Assembly: GCF_029227915.1 (NCBI RefSeq)
Contig: NC_079884.1
Location: 3,164,001 to 3,228,000, forward strand
Source: Hydractinia symbiolongicarpus
Lineage: Eukaryota; Cnidaria; Hydrozoa; Anthoathecata; Hydractiniidae
Length of the DNA: 64,000 nt
Reading direction: 5' to 3'
A program made the translations under genes and the position numbers. The notes under the pieces were generated by a model that worked only from the letters and a program-made list of their open reading frames with translations, searched no databases and was not told the DNA's origin. Shown one piece after another: positions 46,141 to 58,509 of this stretch; position 1 is the stretch's first letter, and each line of letters opens with the position of its first letter.

Positions 46141-48944
46141 TTGCCTGTCACAGAGACACGGAACTGGCGTATTATTATATAGATTTAGATAAATAAGACT
46201 TTTCTTACTGTGGGACCAATCCTGGCCGTTAGCACGGGCTGAATAAATAGGATCAGTTCCAAAGACTTCATTACATTGACTTTCTAGCGGCATAAATCCG
46301 TTTGAGTTACAACGGTTGCGTCACATATTCGTACCAACATGTATTTAGTGATTTATTCCGATATTACTAAGTTGTATTGCCTTTAACAGTGAAACGATTG
46401 ACTGTGGGAATTAATTGATCTGATTCTGGAATGTGACCTTATAAATGTGATAAATGAGCCAATTGGTCTCGAAGGAATAACATTCTTCTTAATTTGACAT
46501 GATTGCAGGAATTCAGCGTTTACATTAGGCTCTGTGGTAGCGCTTTATTTAAATATTTAGATAAATAAATCATTTTTTACTGTGGGACCAATCCTAGCCG
46601 TTAGTTCGCGCTGAAGAAATACAGACAGTTTCAAAAACTACATTTCAATGACTTTCTAACGGGTTCAATCCGTTTGAGTTACAACGGTTGCGTCACATAT
46701 TCGTACCAACATGTATTTAGCTATAGTATTCGGATATTACTAGGTTGCATCGCTTTTAACAGTGAAACGTTTGACTGTTGGGACTTAATTGAACTGATTT
46801 TTGTCTTTGACCTTATTAATGTGATAAATGAGCCAGTTTGATTACAAGAACTAACATTCTTCTTAATTTGACATAATTGCTGGAACTCAGCGATTACACT
46901 GGGCGCCGTGGTAGCGCTTTATTAAAAATTAAGATAAATAAGTCATTTTTTACTGTGGGACCAACCTAGCCGTTAGTTCGCGCTGAAGAAATAGAGACAG
47001 TTTCAAAAACTAAATTTCATTGATTTTCTAACGGTGTCAATCTGCTTGAGTTACAACGGTTGCGTCACTTATTCGTACCAACATGTATTAAGTGATTTTG
47101 TTCCGATATTACTAAGTTGTATTGCTTTTAACAGTGAAACGATTGACTGTGGGAATTAATTCATCTGATTCTGAAATGTAACCTTATAAATGTGATAAAT
47201 GAGTCAATTGGTCTCCAAGGAATATCATTCTTCTTAATTTGACATGATTGCTGGAATTCAGCTATTACATTAGGCTCTGTGGTAGCGCTTTTTTTAAAAA
47301 TTTAGATAAATAAGACCTTTCTTACTGTGGGACCAATCCTGGCCGTTAGCACGGGCTGAATAAATAGGATCAGTTCCAAGGACTACATTACATTGACTTT
47401 CTGGCGGCATAAATCTGTTTGAGTTACAACGGTTGCGTCACATATTCGTACCAACATGTATTTAGCGATAGTATTGGGATATTACTAGGTTGCATCGCTT
47501 TTAACAGTGAAACGTTTGACTGTGGGACTTAATTGAACTGATTTTGGTCTTTGACCTTATAAATGCGATAAATGAGCCTGTTTGACTACAAGAACTAACA
47601 TTCTTCTGAATTTGACATGATTGCTGGAACTCAGCGATTACACTGGGCGCTGTGGTAGCGCTTTATTAAAAAATTAAGATAAATAAGTCATTTTTTACTG
47701 TGGGACCAATCCTAGCCGTTAGTTCGCGTTGAAGAAATAGAGACAGTTTCAAAAACTAAATTTCATTGATTTTCTAACGGTGTCAATCCGTTTGAGTTAC
47801 AACGGTTGCGTCACATATTCGTAACAACATGTATTTAGTGATTTTTTTCCGATATTACTAAGTTGTATTGCTTTTAACAGTGAAACGGTTGACTGTGGGA
47901 ATTAATTGAATTGATTCTGGACTGTGACCTTATAAATGTGATAAATGAGCCAATTTGTCTCCAAGGAATAACATTCTTCTTAATTTGACATGATTGCTGG
48001 AATTCAACGATTACATTAGGCTCTGTGGTAGCGCTTTATTTAAAAATTTAGATAAATAAATCATTTTTTACTGTGGGACCAATCCTAGCCGTTAGTTCCC
48101 GCTGAAGAAATACAGACAGTCTTAAAAACTACATTTCAATGACTTTCTAACGGGTTCAATCCGTTTGAGTTACAACGGTTGCGTCACATATTCGTACCAA
48201 CATGTGTTTAGTGATTTTCTTCCGATATTACTAAGTTGTATTGCTTTTAACAGTGAAACGATTGACTGTGGGAATTAATTGATCTGATTCTGAAATGTAA
48301 CCTTATAAATGTGATAAATGAGTCAATTGGTCTCCAAGGAATAACATTCTTCTTAATTTGACATGAATGCTGGAATTCAGCTATTACATTAGGCTCTGTG
48401 GAAGCGCTTTTTTTAAAAATTTAGATAAATAAGACCTTTCTTACTGTGGGACCAATCCTGGCCGTTAGCACGGGCTGAATAAATAGGATCAGTTCCAAAA
48501 ACTACATTACATTGACTTTCTAGCTGGCATAAATCCGTTTGAGTTACAACGGTTGCGTCACATATTCGTACCAACATGTATTTAGCGATAGTATTCGGTT
48601 ATTACTAGGTTGCATCGCTTTTAACAGTGAAACGTTTGAATGTGGGACTTAATTGAACTGATTTTGGTCTTTGACCTTATAAATGTGATAATTGAGCCAG
48701 CTTGACTACAAGAATTAACATTCTTCTTAATTTGACATGATTGCTGGAACTCAGCGATTACACTGGGCGCCGTGGTAGCGCTTTATTAAAAAATTAAGAT
48801 AAATAAGTCATTTTTTACTGTGGGAACAATCCTAGGCGTTAGTTCGCGCTGAAAAAATAGAGACAGTTTCAAAAACTACATTTCATTGACTTTCTAAAGG
48901 GTTCAATCCGTTTGAGTTACAACGGTTGCGTCACATATTCGTAC

Positions 48945-51900
48945 CAACATGTGTTTAGTGATTTTCTTCCGATATTACTAAGTTGTATTGCTTTAAACAG
49001 TGAAACGGTTGACTGTGGGAATTAATTGAATTGATTCTGGATTGTGACCTTATAAATGTGATAAATGAGCCAATTTGTCTCCAAGGAATAACATTCTTCT
49101 TAATTTGACATGATTGCTGGAATTCAACGATTACATTAGGCTCTGTGGTAGCGCTTTATTTAAAAATTTAGATAAATAAATCATTTTTTACTGTGGGACC
49201 AATCCTAGCCGTTAGTTCCCGCTGAAGAAATACAGACAGTCTTAAAAACCACATTTCAATGACTTTCTAACGGGTTCAATCCGTTTGAGTTACAACGGTT
49301 GCGTCACATATTCGTACCAACATGTGTTTAGTGATTTTCTTCCGATATTACTAAGTTGTATTGCTTTTAACAGTGAAACGATTGACTGTGGGAATTAATT
49401 GATCTGATTCTGAAATGTAACCTTATAAATGTGATAAATGAGTCAATTGGTCTCCAAGAAATAACATTCTTCTTAATTTGACATGATTGCTGGAATTCAG
49501 CTATTACATTAGGCTCTGTGGAAGCGCTTTTTTTAAAAATTTAGATAAATAAGACCTTTCTTACTGTGGGACCAATCCTGGCCGTTAGCACGGGCTGAAT
49601 AAATAGGATAAGTTCCAAGGACTACATTACATTGACTTTCTAGCGGCATAAATCTGTTTGAGTTACAACAGTTGCGTCACATATTCGTACCAACATGTAT
49701 TTAGCGATAGTATTTGGATATTACTAGGTTGCATCGCTTTTAACAGTGAAACGTTTGACTGTGGGACTTAATTGAACTGATTTTGGTCTTTGACCTTATA
49801 AATGCGATAAATAAGCCTGTTTGACTACAAGAACTAACATTCTTCTGAATTTGACATGATTGCTGGAACTCAGCGATTACACTGGGCGCTGTGGTAGCGC
49901 TTTATTAAAAAATTAAGATAAATAAGTCATTTTTTACTGTGGGAACAATCCTAGGCGTTAGTTCGCGCTGAAGAAATAGAGACAGTTTCAAAAACTACAT
50001 TTCATTGACTTTCTAACGGGTTCAATCCGTTTGAGTTACAACGGTTGCGTCACATATTCGTACCAACATGTGTTTAGTGATTTTCTTCCGATATTACTAA
50101 GTTGTATTGCTTTTAACAGTGAAACGGTTGACTGTGGGAATTAATTGAATTGATTCTGGACTGTGACCTTATAAATGTGATAAATGAGGCAATTTGTCTC
50201 CAAGGAATAACATTCTTCTTAATTTGACATGATTGCTGGAATTCAACGATTACATTAGGCTCTGTGGTAGCGCTTTATTTAAAAATTTAGATAAATAAAT
50301 CATTTTTTACTGTGGGACCAATCCTAGCCGTTAGTTCCCGCTGAAGAAATACAGACAGTCTTAAAAACTACATTTTAATGACTTTCTAACGGGTTCAATC
50401 CGTTTGAGTTACAACGGTTGCGTCACATATTCGTACCAACATGTGTTTAGTGATTTTCTTCCGATATTACTAAGTTGTATTGCTTTTAACAGTGAAACGA
50501 TTGACTGTGGGAATTAATTGATCTGATTCTGAAATGTAACCTTAAAAATGTGATAAATGAGTCAATTGGTCTCCAAGGAATAACATTCTTCTTAATTTGA
50601 CATGATTGCTGGAATTCAGCTATTACATTAGGCTCTGTGGAAGCGCTTTTTTTAAAAATTTAGATAAATAAGACCTTTCTTACTGTGGGACCAATCCTGG
50701 CCGTTAGCACGGGCTGAATTAATAGGATAAGTTCCAAGGACTACATTACATTGACTTTCTAGCGGCATAAATCTGTTTGAGTTACAACGGTTGCGTCACA
50801 TATTCGTACCAACATGTATTTAGCGATAGTATTCGGATATTACTAGGTTGCATCGCTTTTAACAGTGAAACGTTTGACTGTGGGACTTAATTGAACTGAT
50901 TTTGGTCTTTGACCTTATAAATGCGATAAATGAGCCTGTTTGACTACAAGAATTAACATTCTTCTGAATTTGACATGATTGCTGGAACTCAGCGATTACA
51001 CTGGGCGCTGTGGTAGCGCTTTATTAAAAAATTAAGATAAATAAGTCATTTTTTACTGTGGGACCAATCCTAGCCGTTAGTTCGCGTTGAAGAAATAGAG
51101 ACAGTTTCAAAAACTAAATTTCATTGATTTTCTAACGGTGTCAATCCGTTTGAGTTACAACGGTTGCGTCACATATTCGTAACAACATGTGTTTAGTGAT
51201 TTTCTTCCGATATTACTAAGTTGTATTGCTTTAAACAGTGAAACGGTTGACTGTGGGAATTAATTGAATTGATTCTGGATTGTGACCTTATAAATGTGAT
51301 AAATGAGCCAATTTGTCTCCAAGGAATAACATTCTTCTTAATTTGACATGATTGCTGGAATTCAACGATTACATTAGGCTCTGTGGTAGCGCTTTATTTA
51401 AAAATTTAGATAAATAAATCATTTTTTACTGTGGGACCAATCCTAGCCGTTAGTTCCCGCTGAAGAAATACAGACAGTCTTAAAAACCACATTTCAATGA
51501 CTTTCTAACGGGTTCAATCCGTTTGAGTTACAACGGTTGCGTCACATATTCGTACCAACATGTGTTTAGTGATTTTCTTCCGATATTACTAAGTTGTATT
51601 GCTTTTAACAGTGAAACGATTGACTGTGGGAATTAATTGATCTGATTCTGAAATGTAACCTTATAAATGTGATAAATGAGTCAATTGGTCTCCAAGAAAT
51701 AACATTCTTCTTAATTTGACATGATTGCTGGAATTCAGCTATTACATTAGGCTCTGTGGAAGCGCTTTTTTTAAAAATTTAGATAAATAAGACCTTTCTT
51801 ACTGTGGGACCAATCCTGGCCGTTAGCACGGGCTGAATAAATAGGATAAGTTCCAAGGACTACATTACATTGACTTTCTAGCGGCATAAATCTGTTTGAG

Positions 51901-53420
51901 TTACAACAGTTGCGTCACATATTCGTACCAACATGTATTTAGCGATAGTATTTGGATATTACTAGGTTGCATCGCTTTTAACAGTGAAACGTTTGACTGT
52001 GGGACTTAATTGAACTGATTTTGGTCTTTGACCTTATAAATGCGATAAATAAGCCTGTTTGACTACAAGAACTAACATTCTTCTTAATTTGACATGATTG
52101 CTGGAACTCAGCGATTACACTGGGCGCTGTGGTAGCGCTTTATTAAAAAATTAAGATAAATAAGTCATTTTTTACTGTGGGAACAATCCTAGGCGTTAGT
52201 TCGCGCTGAAGAAATAGAGACAGTTTCAAAAACTACATTTCATTGACTTTCTAACGGGTTCAATCCGTTTGAGTTACAACGGTTGCGTCACATATTCGTA
52301 CCAACATGTGTTTAGTGATTTTCTTCCGATATTACTAAGTTGTATTGCTTTTAACAGTGAAACGGTTGACTGTGGGAATTAATTGAATTGATTCTGGACT
52401 GTGACCTTATAAATGTGATAAATGAGCCAATTTGTCTCCAAGGAATAACATTCTTCTTAATTTGACATGATTGCTGGAATTCAACGATTACATTAGGCTC
52501 TGTGGTAGCGCTTTATTTAAAAATTTAGATAAATAAATCATTTTTTACTGTGGGACCAATCCTAGCCGTTAGTTCCCGCTGAAGAAATACAGACAGTCTT
52601 AAAAACTACATTTTAATGACTTTCTAACGGGTTCAATCCGTTTGAGTTACAACGGTTGCGTCACATATTCGTACCAACATGTGTTTAGTGATTTTCTTCC
52701 GATATTACTAAGTTGTATTGCTTTTAACAGTGAAACGATTGACTGTGGGAATTAATTGATCTGATTCTGAAATGTAACCTTAAAAATGTGATAAATGAGT
52801 CAATTGGTCTCCAAGGAATAACATTCTTCTTAATTTGACATGATTGCTGGAATTCAGCTATTACATTAGGCTCTGTGGAAGCGCTTTTTTTAAAAATTTA
52901 GATAAATAAGACCTTTCTTACTGTGGGACCAATCCTGGCCGTTAGCACGGGCTGAATTAATAGGATAAGTTCCAAGGACTACATTACATTGACTTTCTAG
53001 CGGCATAAATCTGTTTGAGTTACAACGGTTGCGTCACATATTCGTACCAACATGTATTTAGCGATAGTATTCGGATATTACTAGGTTGCATCGCTTTTAA
53101 CAGTGAAACGTTTGACTGTGGGACTTAATTGAACTGATTTTGGTCTTTGACCTTATAAATGCGATAAATGAGCCTGTTTGACTACAAGAACTAACATTCT
53201 TCTGAATTTGACATGATTGCTGGAACTCAGCGATTACACTGGGCGCTGTGGTAGCGCTTTATTAAAAAATTAAGATAAATAAGTCATTTTTTACTGTGGG
53301 ACCAATCCTAGCCGTTAGTTCGCGTTGAAGAAATAGAGACAGTTTCAAAAACTAAATTTCATTGATTTTCTAAGGGTGTCAATCCGTTTGAGTTACAACG
53401 GTTGCGTCACATATTCGTAA
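48945..53420 (+). repeat. Six-monomer higher-order repeat, two tandem copies (2,238 bp)
   Basis: Private variants recur at 2,238 bp: CTTTAAACAG (48991 and 51229), TATTTGGATA (49711 and 51949) and GGGCTGAATTAATAGG (50711 and 52949). Each 6-mer is two diverged trimers. For example GAAGCGCTTTTTTT returns every 1,119 bp through the region. The first copy starts near 48945 and the second ends near 53420; both limits are approximate. Confidence 0.8.
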
Positions 53421-56400
53421 CAACATGTATTTAGTGATTTTTTTCCGATATTACTAAGTTGTATCGGTTTTAACAGTGAAGCGATTGACTGTGGGACTTA
53501 ATTGAACTAACTTTGGACTGTGACCTGATAAATGTGATAAATGAGACAATTGGACTCCAAGGAATAACATTCTTCTAAATTTGACATGATTGCTGGAATT
53601 CAGCGATTACATTAGGCTCTGTGGTAGCGCTTTATTTAAAAATTTAGATAAATAAGACTTTTCTTACTGTGGGACCAATCCTGGCCGTTAGCACTCGCTG
53701 AATAAATAGGATCAGTTCCAAAAACTACATTACATTGACTTTCTAGCTGGCATAAATCCGTTTGAGTTACAACGGTTGCGTCACATATTCGTACCAACAT
53801 GTATTTAGCGATAGTATTCGGTTATTACTAGGTTGCATCGCTTTTAGCAGTGAAACGTTTGAATGTGGGACTTAATTGAACTGATTTTGGTCTTTGACCT
53901 TATAAATGTGATAATTGAGCCAGCTTGACTACAAGAATTAACATTCTTCTTAATTTGACATGATTGCTGGAACTCAGCGATTACACTGGGCGCCGTGGTA
54001 GCGCTTTATTAAAAAATTAAGATAAATAAGTCATTTTTTACTGTGGGAACAATCCTAGGCGTTAGTTCGCGCTGAAGAAATAGAGACAGTTTCAAAAACT
54101 ACATTTCATTGACTTTCTAACGGGTTCAATCCGTTTGAGTTACAACGGTTGCGTCACATATTCGTACCAACATGTGTTTAGTGATTTTCTTCCGATATTA
54201 CTAAGTTGTATTGCTTTTAACAGTGAAACGGTTGACTGTGGGAATTAATTGAACTGATTCTGGACTGTGACCTCATAAATGTGATAAATGAGCCAATTGG
54301 TCTCCAGGCAATTACATTCTTCTTAATTTGATATGATTGCTGGAATTCAGCGATTACATTAGGCTCTGTGGTAGCGCTTTATTTAAAATTTTAGATAAAT
54401 AAGACTTTTCTTACTGTGGGACCAATCCTGGCCGTTAGCACTCGCTGAATAAATAGGATCTGTTCCAAAGACTACATTTCATTGACTTCCTAGCGGCATA
54501 AATCCGTTTGAGTTACAACGGTTGCGTTACATATTCGTACCAACATGTATTTAGCGATAGTATTCGGATATTACTAGGTTGCATCGCTTTTAACAGTGAA
54601 ACGTTGTACTGTGGGACTTAATTGAACTGATTTTAGTCTTTGACCTTATAAATGGGATAAATGAGCCAGTTTGACTACAAGAACTAACATTCTTCTTAAT
54701 TTGACATGATTGCTGGAACTCAGCGATTACACTGGGCGCTGTGGTAGCGCTTTATTAAAAATTAAGATAAATAAGTCATTTTTTACTGTGGGACCAATCC
54801 TAGCCGTTAGTTCGCGCTGAAGAAATAGAGACAGTTTCAAAAACTACATTTCATTGATTTTATAACGGTGTCAATCCGTTTGAGTTACAACTGTTGCGTC
54901 ACTTATTGGTACCAACATGTATTTAGTGATTTTGTTCCGATATTAGTAAGTTGTATTGCGTTTAACAGTGAAACGATTGACTGTGGGAATTAATTGATCT
55001 GATTCTGGAATGTAACCTTATGAATGTGATAAATGAGCTAATAGGTCTCCAAGGAATAACATTCTTCTTAATTTGACATGATTGCTGGAAATCAGCTATT
55101 ACATTAGGCTCTGTGGTAGCGCTTTATTTAAAAAATTAGATAAATAAGACTTTTCTTACTGTGGGACCAATCCTGGCCGTTAGCACGGGCTGAATTAATA
55201 GGATCAGTTCCAAAGACTACATTACATTGACTTTCTAGCGGCATAAATCGGTTTGAGTTACAACGGTTGCGTCACATATTCGTACCAACATGTATTTAGC
55301 GATAGTACTCGGATATTACTAGGTTGCATCGCTTTTAACAGTGAAACGTTTGACTGTGGGACTTAATTGAACTGATTTTGGTCTTTGACCTTATAAATGC
55401 GATAAATGAGCCTGTTTGACTACAAGAACTAACATTCTTCTTAATTTGACATGATTGCTGGAATTCAGCGATTACATTAGGCTCTGTGGTAGGGCTTTAT
55501 TTAAAAATTTAGATAAATAAATCATTTTTTACTGTGGGACCAATCCTAGCCGTTAGTTCCCGCTGAAGAAATACAGACGGTCTTAAAAACTACATTTCAA
55601 TGACTTTCTAACGGTTTCAATCCGTTTGAGTTACAACGGTTGCGTCACATATTCGTACCAACATGTGTTTAGTGATTTTCTTCTGATATTACTAAGTTGT
55701 ATTGCTTTTAACAGTGAAACGATTGACTGTGGGAATTAATTGAACTGATTCTGGACTGTGACCTCATAAATGTGATAAATGAGCCAATTGGTCTCCAGGC
55801 AATTACATTCTTCTTAATTTGACATGATTGCTGGAATTCAGCGATTACATTAGGCTCTGTGGTAGCGCTTTATTTAAAATTTTAGATAAATAAGACTTTT
55901 CTTACTGTGGGACCAATCTTGGCCGTTAGCACTCGCTGAATAAATAGGATCTGTTCCAAAGACTACATTTCATTGACTTTCTAGCGGCATAAATCCGTTT
56001 GAGTTACAACGGTTGCGTTACATATTCGTACCAACATGTATTTAGCGATAGTATTCGGATATTACTAGGTTGCATCGCTTTTAACAGTGAAACGTTTGAC
56101 TGTGGGACTTATATGAACTGATTTTGGTCTTTGACCTTTTAAATGTGATAAATGAGCCAGTTTGACTACAAGAACTAACATTCTTCTTAATTTGACATGA
56201 TTGCTGGAACTCAGCGACTACACTGGGCGCTGTGGTAGCGTTTATTAAAAATTAGGATAAATAAGTCATTTTTTACTGTGGGACCAATCCTAGCCGTTAG
56301 TTCGCGCTGAAGAAATAGAGACAGTTTCAAAAACTACATTTCATTGATTTTCTAACGGTGTCAATCCGTTTGAGTTACAACGGTTGCGTCACTTATTGGT

Positions 56401-58137
56401 ACCAACATGTATTTAGTGATTTTGTTCCGATATTACTAAGTTGTATTGCTTTTAACAGTGAAACGATTGACTGTGGGAATTAATTGAACTGATTCTGGAA
56501 TGTGACCTCATAAATGTGATAAATGAGCCAATTGGTCTCCAGGCAATTACAATCTTCTTAATTTGACATGATTGCTGGAATTCAGCGATTACATTAGGCT
56601 CTGTGGTAGCGCTTTATTTAAAATTTTAGATAAATAAGACTTTTCTTACTGTGGGACCAATCTTGGCCGTTAGCACTCGCTGAATAAATAGGATCTGTTC
56701 CAAAGACTACATTTCATTGACTTTCTAGCGGCATAAATCCGTTTGAGTTACAACGGTTGCGTTACATATTCGTACCAACATGTATTTAGCGATAGTATTC
56801 GGATATTACTAGGTTGCATCGCTTTTAACAGTGAAACGTTTGACTGTGGGACTTAATTGAACTGATTTTGGTCTTTGACCTTATAAATGTGATAAATGAG
56901 CCAGTTTGACTACAAGAACTAACATTCTTCTTAATTTGACATGATTGCTGGAACTCAGCGACTACACTGGGCGCTGTGGTAGCGTTTATTAAAAATTAGG
57001 ATAAATAAGTCATTTTTTACTGTGGGACCAATCCTAGCCGTTAGTTCGCGCTGAAGAAATAGAGACAGTTTCAAAAACTACATTTCATTGATTTTCTAAC
57101 GGTGTCAATCCGTTTGAGTTACAACGGTTGCGTCACTTATTGGTACCAACATGTATTTAGTGATTTTGTTCCGATATTACTAAGTTGTATTGCTTTTAAC
57201 AGTGAAACGATTGACTGTGGGAATTAATTGATCTGATTCTGGAATGTAACCTTATGAATGTGATAAATGAGCCAATTGGTCTCCAAGGAATAACATTCTT
57301 CTTAATTTGACATGATTGCTGGAAATCAGCTATTACATTAGGCTCTGTGGTAGCGCTTTACTTAAAAATTTAGATAAATAAGACTTTTCTTACTGTGGGA
57401 CCAATCCTGGCCGTTAGCACGGGCTAAATATATAGGATCAGTTCAAGAGACTACATTACATTGACTTTCTAGCGGCATAAATCCGTTTGAGTTACAACGG
57501 TTGCGTCACATATTCGTACCAACATGTATTTAGCGATAGTACTCGGATATTACTAGGTTACATCGCTTTTAACAGTGAAACGTTTGACTGTGGGACTTAA
57601 TTGAACTGATTTTGATCTTTGACCTTATAAATGCAATAAATGAGCCTGTTTGACTACAAGAACTAACATTCTTCTGAATTTGACATGATTGCTGGAACTC
57701 AGCGATTACACTGGGCGCTGTGGTAGCGCTTTATTAAAAAATTTTGATAAATAAATCATTTTTTACTGTGGGACCAATCCTAGCCGTTAGTTCCCGCTGA
57801 AGAAATACAGACAGTTTTAAAAACTACATTTCAATAACTTTCTAACGGGTTCAATCCGTTTGAGTTACAACGGTTGCGTCACATATTCGTACCAACATGT
57901 GTTTAGTGATTTTCTTTCGATATTACTAAGTTGTATTGCTTTTAACAGTGAAACGATTGACTGTGGGAATTAATTGAACTGATTCTGGACTGTGACCTCA
58001 TAAATGTGATAAATGAGCCAATTGGTCTCCAAGCAATTACATTCTTCTTAATTTGACATGATTGCTGGAATTCAGCGATTACATTAGTCTCTGTGGTAGC
58101 GCTTTACTTAAAATTTTAGATAAATAAGACTTTTCTT

Positions 58138-58509
58138 ACTGTGGGACCAATCCTGGCCGTTAGCACTCGCTGAATAAATAGGATCTGTTCCAAAGACTAC
58201 ATTTCATTGACTTTCTAACGGTGTCAATCCGTTTGAGTTACAACGGTTGCGTCACTTATTGGTGCCAACATGTATTTAGTGATTTTGTTCCGATATTACT
58301 AAGTTGAATTGCTTTTAACAGTGAAACGATTGACTGTGGGAATTAATTGATCTGATTCTGGAATGTAACCTTATAAATGTGATAAATGAGCCAATTGGTC
58401 TCCAAGGAATAACATTCTTCTTAATTTGACATGATTGCTGGAAATCAGCTATTACATTAGGCTCTGTGGTAGCGCTTTATTTAAAAATTTAGATAAATAA
58501 AACTTTTCT
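58138..58509 (+). other. Q-to-R chimeric monomer
   Basis: The head is Q (GCACTCGCTGAATAAATAGG at about 58163), but at 58216-58222 the sequence changes to the R marker AACGGTGTCAATCC and stays R (TTGATCTGATTC, GGAATAAC) to the end. Overall length is normal, so this was an in-register exchange. Confidence 0.75.

Larger units (their letters stand above)
43596..46183 (-). mobile_element. Non-autonomous Helitron candidate inserted in a satellite monomer (2,588 bp)
   Basis: Read on the minus strand the element starts with TC (complement of 46182-46183) and ends with CTAG (43596-43599), matching the Helitron termini 5'-TC and CTRR-3'. Just inside the 3' end is a hairpin, GTGGA/TCCAC with an AAAA loop (43612-43625). 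Flanking bases are A (43595) and T (46184), and no target duplication is present, as in Helitron insertion at AT. Removing the insert rejoins TTTAAAAA to TTTAGATAAATAAG, a junction found in uninterrupted monomers. The interior is AT-rich, with no frame longer than about 80 codons and no recognisable Rep or helicase segment, so it would depend on another element. Short frames at 45013-45252 (minus) and 45966-46196 (plus) were not recognised and are probably chance. The terminal hairpin is short for the class, so family membership needs other copies. Confidence 0.75.

Noticed and set aside
43596-46183. LTR retrotransposon or cut-and-paste DNA transposon as the source of the insertion
   Set aside because: No long direct or inverted terminal repeats and no target duplication were found; the flanks restore the target exactly at A/T.
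45966-46196. Overlapping plus-strand frames of 76 and 66 codons at the right end of the insertion
   Set aside because: They cross the element boundary into satellite and owe their repeated residues to the 20-21 bp subterminal repeats.
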